A DNA stretch of 43,989 bases from a virus. Each line of letters starts with the position of its first letter. The stretch's first letter is position 1. Positions 39,127-43,989 of the stretch are shown piece after piece. The notes under the pieces are model-generated. The model made no database searches. It was given only the letters and a program-made list of their open reading frames with translations, and was not told where the DNA came from. The DNA lies in IMG/VR virus record IMGVR_UViG_3300036670_000255, positions 1-43,989 of that record, one strand, 5' to 3'. The position numbers were made by a program, and so were the translations under genes.

Positions 39127-40209
39127 TTAGTTGAATATTAATTGATATAATACTGGGTCAACATCAATTAATTTAATTGGTCGAATCTCTTGTAATGGGG
39201 CAATATACTCTGCTAATTTTTGCTTGGATCCGGGAATTACATTGGAACCATAGGCCGCAAACACTGCTCCCATGCCGCATGCATCATAACTGGCCTTGTC
39301 TCCGAAAATAGCAGTATCTCCGTCCCAGTGTACTGGTGACATATATGCTGGGTATTCGAGTATTGAATAACTAATCTTAATATCCTGCCCGGCAAAGTAT
39401 TGAACAATGTCAGGAAAATACATGGAATTAAATACACTTATTGTAATATGTGCCTGCAGGTAGTTAATCACTGTTTTGTAAAAATTTAAATTTTTAACTG
39501 CATTTCCCCAATCAGCACCGTACCTGGTCCAAGAAATTTTCTCATCCACCTGGTCCAGGCTGGCAATCAATGACAGGTGACCCCATTTATAATCAGTGAG
39601 TAATTTTTTAAATTCTTTGCTTATAGTATGGCAATTGGTTGTGACCTCTAACCAAGTACGCTGATGTAGTCCCAACTCCACTAGTTCATACAAAAAAGAA
39701 ATAATTTTCTTGTTGATAGTGGGTTCGCCGCCCAGTAGACCTAACAGTATGGTATCATGATGATTATAACTTTCAATTATTGTTTCTCTCAGTGCCAGTA
39801 ATGGGTCAGTGGTGTCCAGTGGGTATACACTGATATTAATTCTCTTTTTGTCATCCTGAATCCTGGAGCTACGACTCTCGTCACAACTCCAGCAGGCTAA
39901 ATTGCATAAATTACTCAAATTCAGCTGATATCTATCAGGAAATTTACTAATAGGTGCAGGTAATATATCCATACGATAACTATGACCCTGTAGTTTTTCG
40001 TTATTTGTACATGATATACACTGTGAGGGCAACTTGTCTCCACTAAGATCTGATCGTAAATTAGTCATTTCTGGGCCAGACCACCAATCATTAAATGTAT
40101 CATACCGGTAACTTTTAAATGGCTTGAATGCGCAACATGCTCGATACCCCCCGTCTGGGGTAGTGAATACTTGCCTATAGGGTACATAACAGAGAGTTTT
40201 TATGGTCAT
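39127..40209 (-). CDS. Radical SAM protein (twitch-type)
   Basis: 360 residues from ATG 40209, chosen because GATAAATA sits 4 bases upstream in the pattern seen elsewhere; an in-frame ATG at 40245 is the alternative. The radical SAM cluster motif is C102-x3-C106-x2-C109 (NLCNLACWSC), with GGEPT at 160-164 for SAM binding. Before it, RACCAF (C25-C26) and QCISC (C64, C67) form a Cys-rich N-terminal region that may bind an auxiliary Fe-S cluster. Phages carry such twitch-domain radical SAM enzymes without known substrates. It lies between tRNA genes and shares the region with an oxygenase and a cysteine desulfurase that could feed its clusters. Confidence 0.8.
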   Translation of the reverse strand: MTIKTLCYVPYRQVFTTPDGGYRACCAFKPFKSYRYDTFNDWWSGPEMTNLRSDLSGDKLPSQCISCTNNEKLQGHSYRMDILPAPISKFPDRYQLNLSNLCNLACWSCDESRSSRIQDDKKRINISVYPLDTTDPLLALRETIIESYNHHDTILLGLLGGEPTINKKIISFLYELVELGLHQRTWLEVTTNCHTISKEFKKLLTDYKWGHLSLIASLDQVDEKISWTRYGADWGNAVKNLNFYKTVINYLQAHITISVFNSMYFPDIVQYFAGQDIKISYSILEYPAYMSPVHWDGDTAIFGDKASYDACGMGAVFAAYGSNVIPGSKQKLAEYIAPLQEIRPIKLIDVDPVLYQLIFN

Positions 40210-40213
40210 GTTG

Positions 40214-40221
40214 TATTTATC
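40214..40221 (-). promoter_or_regulatory. Late promoter variant 4 nt before a start codon
   Basis: Minus strand GATAAATA, four bases (CAAC) before ATG 40209. Confidence 0.5.
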
Positions 40222-40272
40222 ACTATAAATTAATGTCGTGCGCATGGTGTAGTTTGTTCCAATATAATTTTA

Positions 40273-40350
40273 GCCCTCGTAACCCAATTGGTATGAGGTA
40301 CTTCGCTTAGAACGAAGGTCGTGCAGGTTCGAATCCAGCCGAGGGCACCA
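40273..40350 (+). tRNA. tRNA with anticodon TAG (Leu), short variable arm
   Basis: Acceptor GCCCTCG/CGAGGGC, anticodon CTTCG/CGAAG with loop CTTAGAA (TAG), T-loop TTCGAAT, CCA encoded. Leu tRNAs normally have a long variable arm; this one is short, so identity by anticodon alone. Separated from the main array. Confidence 0.78.
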
Positions 40351-40442
40351 TATTATGGTAAATAATATAATTCTGGATTTATCAACATAAATACGTACAG
40401 TGGCTAGTACTAACCATCACATATATTCAAATCGGAAATTCA

Positions 40443-41117
40443 ATGAAACAACACCTGCTATGGAGCACAATTGAGCTAGCTAGTCCACCAGAATGGTTAG
40501 CTGCTGAGGCATTACAAACTTTTAGTAGTCGCGATCAGGGAGTATATCAAGGAGTGCACGAAACAAATAATTGGAAAAAATCCAGCACACACCGTCAACT
40601 AACAATGAAGGATGGCAGTGTGGAAAAATGTGCATTTATACATACTTCTATTCTTAGTCACCACAGTAGTAATTGGGCTAGACTTGCATTGTCACTTGAC
40701 AATCATGTGGAAATTGATGTACGATCAGCAGTCACAGTACCAGGGAATAATAACGGTGGCCCGCACCGTGACTATTCCAGGAACTATATACTAATTTATG
40801 TATTCAATGCAGGAAGTGATGATCAGCGTACTGTATTTTATCGGGATTCACGTGGTGCCCCCATATCAGTCCCATTGGCTGAATCGGTGGACCGATACTC
40901 AAAGGGGACAGTGGAGGGGACACACTTTTTCAATGATTTTGGGCCACTTGACATAATTGAAGAAGCCAAATTTCCAGTGGGACAATGGGTAATAATGAAC
41001 GGGACAGTATTACATAGCATTACCAATGTGATGCAAGGTAGAAAGACATTGCAGATCAGTTTAGATTATTTGCCCGATTCCCTAAAACTGCTGAATCCGA
41101 TCTATTATACAGAGTAA
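40443..41117 (+). CDS. 2OG-Fe(II) oxygenase-like protein
   Basis: 224 residues. The Fe(II) facial triad is visible: H108-R-D110 in GGPHRDYSRNY, H191 in GTVLHSITNV, and R200 (GRKTLQIS) placed to bind 2-oxoglutarate. The double-stranded beta-helix strands around them fit (YILIYVFNAG, GQWVIMNGTVL). Phages have many such enzymes, acting on DNA, proteins or metabolites; the substrate is not evident. A CATAAATA late-type motif lies 50 bases upstream. It is followed by a short gap and the convergent ADP-ribosyltransferase-like gene. Confidence 0.72.
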   Translation: MKQHLLWSTIELASPPEWLAAEALQTFSSRDQGVYQGVHETNNWKKSSTHRQLTMKDGSVEKCAFIHTSILSHHSSNWARLALSLDNHVEIDVRSAVTVPGNNNGGPHRDYSRNYILIYVFNAGSDDQRTVFYRDSRGAPISVPLAESVDRYSKGTVEGTHFFNDFGPLDIIEEAKFPVGQWVIMNGTVLHSITNVMQGRKTLQISLDYLPDSLKLLNPIYYTE

Positions 41118-41169
41118 ACATTTGTATATAGCATAATGTGAACACTAACGGGCGGGCAGAAATAATCAA

Positions 41170-42129
41170 CTATTTTGGTTGATTATCCACTGGATTCCAT
41201 TTATTGGTAATCCATTGTGCCAGCATTGTGGTATTGGATAATTTGTTTTTCTGCATAAACGCATTTATTCTAGCAGCCTGGTCGTATTCTTGATTATTAT
41301 TAGGCTTGCGGGCATTGGCTAGGTCGTTACCCAGACCTGAATCATCACTTGGGCTATATGCTCTGTTCAGCTTGGTCAGCAAGTTCTTGGCTGCCTGACT
41401 CAGTCTACTTCGATCAGTCATGATGATCAAATCCAGCCAGGCTTTTAACCCTCTTTGAGTTTTGTAATTGGTATATTCCCTATACCTATCCTTTGAGGTA
41501 GTGGAATTCAGTGCATCCTTGTAATAGGAAAGGTCAGGAGTATAGGGCACATTCGCTGGTTTGTTTCCTCGAATAGGGGCTTGCGATAGGGGAACTGCCC
41601 TGCGCGTATCTTGTAATTTCCATGCCGATTCATCAGTATAAGCATATACATTGATCCCACGTTTTTTCGCTGCTAGTAGTATTGATCGTGCAGCGGCACT
41701 CTTGGATACCTCACTGCTGGCGCCAGAGGGGATCAGTACATGCACTGCGGTTACGCTATCCAGTGGTATGGCAGGGGTCTTGCTAAGCACACGATCTTCC
41801 TGTTCACTGCCACGTGTGGGGTCGTTTAACCAGGCGCGGTCCCAGTAATCCACTGGCTTAACTGGGTATCTGGCACCCAGCCACCGACCATCCAGGTTGA
41901 ACATCACTGCCCCACCATACGGTCGCATGGCAAAATCAGCAGTTTTATTTCTGGCAGTGCTTAGGAAGTAGGGATACCCACGCACCGCATACAATTCTTC
42001 TGACTTGTTGCCAGTGGAACTACTGAGCAAAAACTGACCGGACTCGAAAATAGCCACAGCACTATTTAGGCTAGTATAGTGATACAGCACACTGGATGCA
42101 CCTTCTGATATAATTTCAATGGTTTTCAT
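41170..42129 (-). CDS. ADP-ribosyltransferase-like protein with head-targeting-like N-terminus
   Basis: 319 residues. Residues 1-10 (MKTIEIISEG) match the short leader of T4 internal head proteins (cleavage expected after E9) and the start of the protein at 18352. The next 120 residues have an ART layout: SVLYHYTSLNSAV (H17), GYPYFLSTARNK (54-62) and SEQEDRVLSK (108-117), that is H ... [ST] ... E. T4 Alt is an ADP-ribosyltransferase packaged in the head with such a leader and injected to modify RNA polymerase. The C-terminal 150 residues are polar and unrecognised. The ATG lies 5 bases after a CATAAATA late motif, in line with a virion protein. Confidence 0.6.
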   Translation of the reverse strand: MKTIEIISEGASSVLYHYTSLNSAVAIFESGQFLLSSSTGNKSEELYAVRGYPYFLSTARNKTADFAMRPYGGAVMFNLDGRWLGARYPVKPVDYWDRAWLNDPTRGSEQEDRVLSKTPAIPLDSVTAVHVLIPSGASSEVSKSAAARSILLAAKKRGINVYAYTDESAWKLQDTRRAVPLSQAPIRGNKPANVPYTPDLSYYKDALNSTTSKDRYREYTNYKTQRGLKAWLDLIIMTDRSRLSQAAKNLLTKLNRAYSPSDDSGLGNDLANARKPNNNQEYDQAARINAFMQKNKLSNTTMLAQWITNKWNPVDNQPK

Positions 42130-42134
42130 AAATT

Positions 42135-42142
42135 TATTTATG
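42135..42142 (-). promoter_or_regulatory. Late promoter variant 5 nt before a start codon
   Basis: Minus strand CATAAATA, five bases before ATG 42129; no Shine-Dalgarno. Confidence 0.55.
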
Positions 42143-42264
42143 ATGGTAACTCAGGTACCGTCTGGTCATATAATAATTATTCACATGGATATAACCGTTA
42201 TGCTGGATACTTTGGCTAAATATTATCTCAGGGCAGTGCAGTGCTCTGCAACTCAAGAAACTCA

Positions 42265-43527
42265 ATGACATCTGAAATACCCACCACAAGTTCTAATCCA
42301 GTGGCCCTTGACAGCGCCACCCAATTTCCAGTGTACCTGGATTATTCTTCCACCACCCCCATAGACCCAAGAGCCGTTGACCGAATGATTCCTTTTTTAC
42401 GTGAGCAATACGGTAATGCGGCCAGTCGCAGCCATGCCTACGGCTGGGCAGCTGATGCAGCAGTAGAGGCAGCCCGAGGTCAGGTGGCACAACTGGTACA
42501 TGCCGACTCCCGGGAAATCGTATTCACCAGTGGTGCCACTGAAAGTATCAATTTAGCCATCAAGGGAGCAGCGCACTTCTATCGGTCGCGCGGAAATCAT
42601 ATCATTACCGTACGCACTGAGCACAAGGCCACCCTGGATTCCTGCCGCGAATTGGAGCGTGAGGGATATTTGGTAACCTATTTGGAGGTATTGCCCAATG
42701 GTCTTATTGACTTTGCACAGCTGGAATCAGCAGTAACCACCAATACCATAATAGTGTCAGTGATGCATGTGAACAACGAAATTGGGGTGATTCAGGATAT
42801 ACATCGTATAGGGCAACTATGCCGCAAACACGGTATTATTTTCCATGTGGACGCTGCACAATCCACTGGCAAGGTGGAAATTGATCTCAGCCAGCTACCA
42901 GTGGATCTGATGAGTTTCAGTGCACATAAAACATATGGGCCCAAGGGTATAGGCGCATTGTATGTGTGCCGGAAACCGCGTGTGCGTGTACAATCCCAAA
43001 TGCATGGTGGCGGCCATGAGCACGGAATGAGGTCAGGTACGCTGGCAGTGCATCAAATTGTGGGAATGGGTGAAGCATTTGCTATTGCCCAGGAAGAAAT
43101 GGCAGTGGAAACAGTGCGTATACGTGAACTACGGGATCGTCTGCTGGCTGGGCTGGGCGATATTGAAGAATTATATGTGAATGGTGATATGACCCACAGG
43201 GTTCCGCATAATTTGAATATAAGTTTTAATTATGTGGAAGGTGAAAGCATGATCATGGCGCTCAAGGATTTGGCTATATCTTCTGGGTCGGCTTGTACAT
43301 CTGCCAGTTTGGAACCCAGCTACGTACTACGTGCACTGGGAAGGAATGACGAACTTGCTCACAGCAGCATTCGATTTACACTGGGTAGATTTACAACCCA
43401 GGCAGAGGTGGACTTTACCATACAGCTGGTAAAGTCCAAGATTGCCAGATTGCGTGAATTATCCCCATTATGGGAAATGTACCAGGATGGTGTGGATATC
43501 AGCAGTATCCAGTGGGCAGCCCACTAG
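42265..43527 (+). CDS. iscS: Cysteine desulfurase IscS
   Basis: 420 residues from ATG 42265 (E. coli IscS 404). All functional residues are present: PLP Lys222 in [14 protein letters not shown], His120, [12 protein letters not shown] phosphate loop, and catalytic Cys344 in [14 protein letters not shown]; the C-terminus [21 protein letters not shown] follows the bacterial housekeeping enzyme. It takes sulfur from cysteine for Fe-S clusters, tRNA thiolation and other uses. A GCTAAATA late-type motif lies at 42215 but no iscR or iscU accompanies it. The gene is rich in the CAGTG/CACTG word of the phage, arguing for long residence in this genome rather than assembly error. Confidence 0.92.
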   Translation: MTSEIPTTSSNPVALDSATQFPVYLDYSSTTPIDPRAVDRMIPFLREQYGNAASRSHAYGWAADAAVEAARGQVAQLVHADSREIVFTSGATESINLAIKGAAHFYRSRGNHIITVRTEHKATLDSCRELEREGYLVTYLEVLPNGLIDFAQLESAVTTNTIIVSVMHVNNEIGVIQDIHRIGQLCRKHGIIFHVDAAQSTGKVEIDLSQLPVDLMSFSAHKTYGPKGIGALYVCRKPRVRVQSQMHGGGHEHGMRSGTLAVHQIVGMGEAFAIAQEEMAVETVRIRELRDRLLAGLGDIEELYVNGDMTHRVPHNLNISFNYVEGESMIMALKDLAISSGSACTSASLEPSYVLRALGRNDELAHSSIRFTLGRFTTQAEVDFTIQLVKSKIARLRELSPLWEMYQDGVDISSIQWAAH

Positions 43528-43536
43528 CAAACATCA

Positions 43537-43565
43537 TTGCACCTGAATGACATCTGTGTTATAAT
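43537..43565 (+). promoter_or_regulatory. Sigma70 promoter for cyoB
   Basis: TTGCAC, 17-base spacer, TATAAT, ending 56 bases before the cyoB ATG and directly after iscS. Confidence 0.7.
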
Positions 43566-43620
43566 AAATTATTAGCATAACACTCAGTAATTCATGTGCT
43601 AACTATGAAATAAACATAAT

Positions 43621-43989
43621 ATGAACAATACATTTGATCCAGCCACATTTATATTTGGCAAACTCAGCTGGGATGCATTGCCATTCCACGACCCCATACT
43701 ACTGGCTACTTTTATCATGGTGGCATTGGGTGGTTCGTCATTGCTAGCAGCCATGACCTATTACAAGGTCTGGGGAACACTATGGACAGACTGGATCACC
43801 AGTGTTGACCACAAAAAAATCGGCATCATGTATTGCGTGCTTGGCTTAGTAATGCTGTTGCGTGGCTTTTCTGACGCGCTGATGATGCGTGCCCAGCAGG
43901 CCATGGCCTTTAATGGTTCGGGTGGCTTTTTGCCACCGCACCACTACGATCAGCTGTTCACAGTGCATGGCGTGATCATGATCTTCTTC
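43621..43989 (+). CDS. cyoB: Cytochrome bo3 quinol oxidase subunit I (CyoB), 3' truncated by window
   Basis: First 123 codons, open to the window edge. The segments [15 protein letters not shown], a first membrane helix ([20 protein letters not shown]), [31 protein letters not shown] and [22 protein letters not shown] match CyoB closely from its N-terminus. CyoB (about 660 residues) is the haem-copper catalytic subunit of the proton-pumping bo3 oxidase, reducing oxygen with quinol in the host inner membrane. In bacteria it follows cyoA; here it follows iscS with its own sigma70 promoter. Whether the gene is complete, and whether cyoA, C and D follow, is outside the window. Confidence 0.92.
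   Translation, partial: MNNTFDPATFIFGKLSWDALPFHDPILLATFIMVALGGSSLLAAMTYYKVWGTLWTDWITSVDHKKIGIMYCVLGLVMLLRGFSDALMMRAQQAMAFNGSGGFLPPHHYDQLFTVHGVIMIFF

Noticed and set aside
40210-40245. Upstream ATG of the radical SAM gene as the start
   Set aside because: The ATG at 40209 fits the promoter-to-ATG spacing seen at six other genes; the upstream ATG would precede the promoter box.
1-43989. CRISPR array
   Set aside because: No set of regularly spaced repeats; the repeated elements are tRNA parts and promoters.
1-43989. Alternative genetic code or recoded stops
   Set aside because: TAA, TAG and TGA are all used as ordinary stops at the ends of recognisable genes (for example iscS ends TAG, gp32 TAA, the 482-residue protein at 22355 TGA).
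43528-43989. Simple host contamination or prophage junction at the right end
   Set aside because: Not excluded, but no attachment-site repeat or integrase is visible and iscS before it shares the phage word usage and a late-type promoter motif; kept as the refuting test for the cyoB finding.

Overview
The window is part of the genome of a T4-like contractile-tailed phage (a marine or freshwater myovirus of the cyanophage/T4 superfamily type). The T4 late and recombination genes are recognisable: neck proteins gp13 and gp14, tail-sheath stabiliser gp15, sheath gp18, tube gp19, a gp54-like tube initiator, gp4, a gp16-like small terminase, large terminase gp17, dNMP kinase gp1, ssDNA-binding gp32, UvsX and a UvsY-like protein. 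T4-type late promoters (TATAAATA) and consensus sigma70 promoters (TTGACA-17-TATAAT) are both present. Bacterial-type cyoB and iscS genes and sigma70 promoters point to a proteobacterial host; that is an inference.

Layout. 1-3.0 kb: a minus-strand gp14-gp15-Nudix operon. 3.0-19.0 kb: plus-strand virion genes (gp13, a frameshifted SGNH-hydrolase-like gene, dNMP kinase, a 1059-residue sheath, gp19, gp54-like, gp4, gp16-like and a head-associated run ending at a terminator), interrupted by a minus-strand Vsr-like homing endonuclease. 19.1-21.9 kb: a minus-strand HNH gene and gp17, whose Walker A motif is split by an intein lying in non-continuous reading frames. 21.9-32.2 kb: conserved hypotheticals, gp32, a GIY-YIG gene, uvsX, a uvsY-like gene, a methyltransferase and a PD-(D/E)XK-like protein. 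32.2-38.8 kb: a tRNA array with its own sigma70 promoters, structured RNAs, tRNA relics and three homing endonucleases. 38.9-44.0 kb: a lipoprotein, radical SAM protein, tRNA-Leu, 2OG-oxygenase-like protein, an ADP-ribosyltransferase-like protein with a head-targeting-like N-terminus, iscS, and the start of cyoB (cytochrome bo3 quinol oxidase subunit I), which runs off the window.

I count 28 tRNA genes, covering all amino acids except Lys and Phe as far as I can fold by eye. Some carry rare A34 anticodons. A broken tRNA-Asn flanks an intact tRNA-Asn plus an HNH gene. Several late promoters sit 4-5 nt before the ATG, so the start codon would be at or next to the transcription start.

The strongest leads are the fractured terminase intein, the phage-borne cyoB/iscS pair, the nested tRNA-Asn/HNH element, the promoter-driven three-hairpin RNA, the leaderless late promoters, and the Alt-like injected ADP-ribosyltransferase candidate. 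All family calls are from motif reading by eye; no database search was run.
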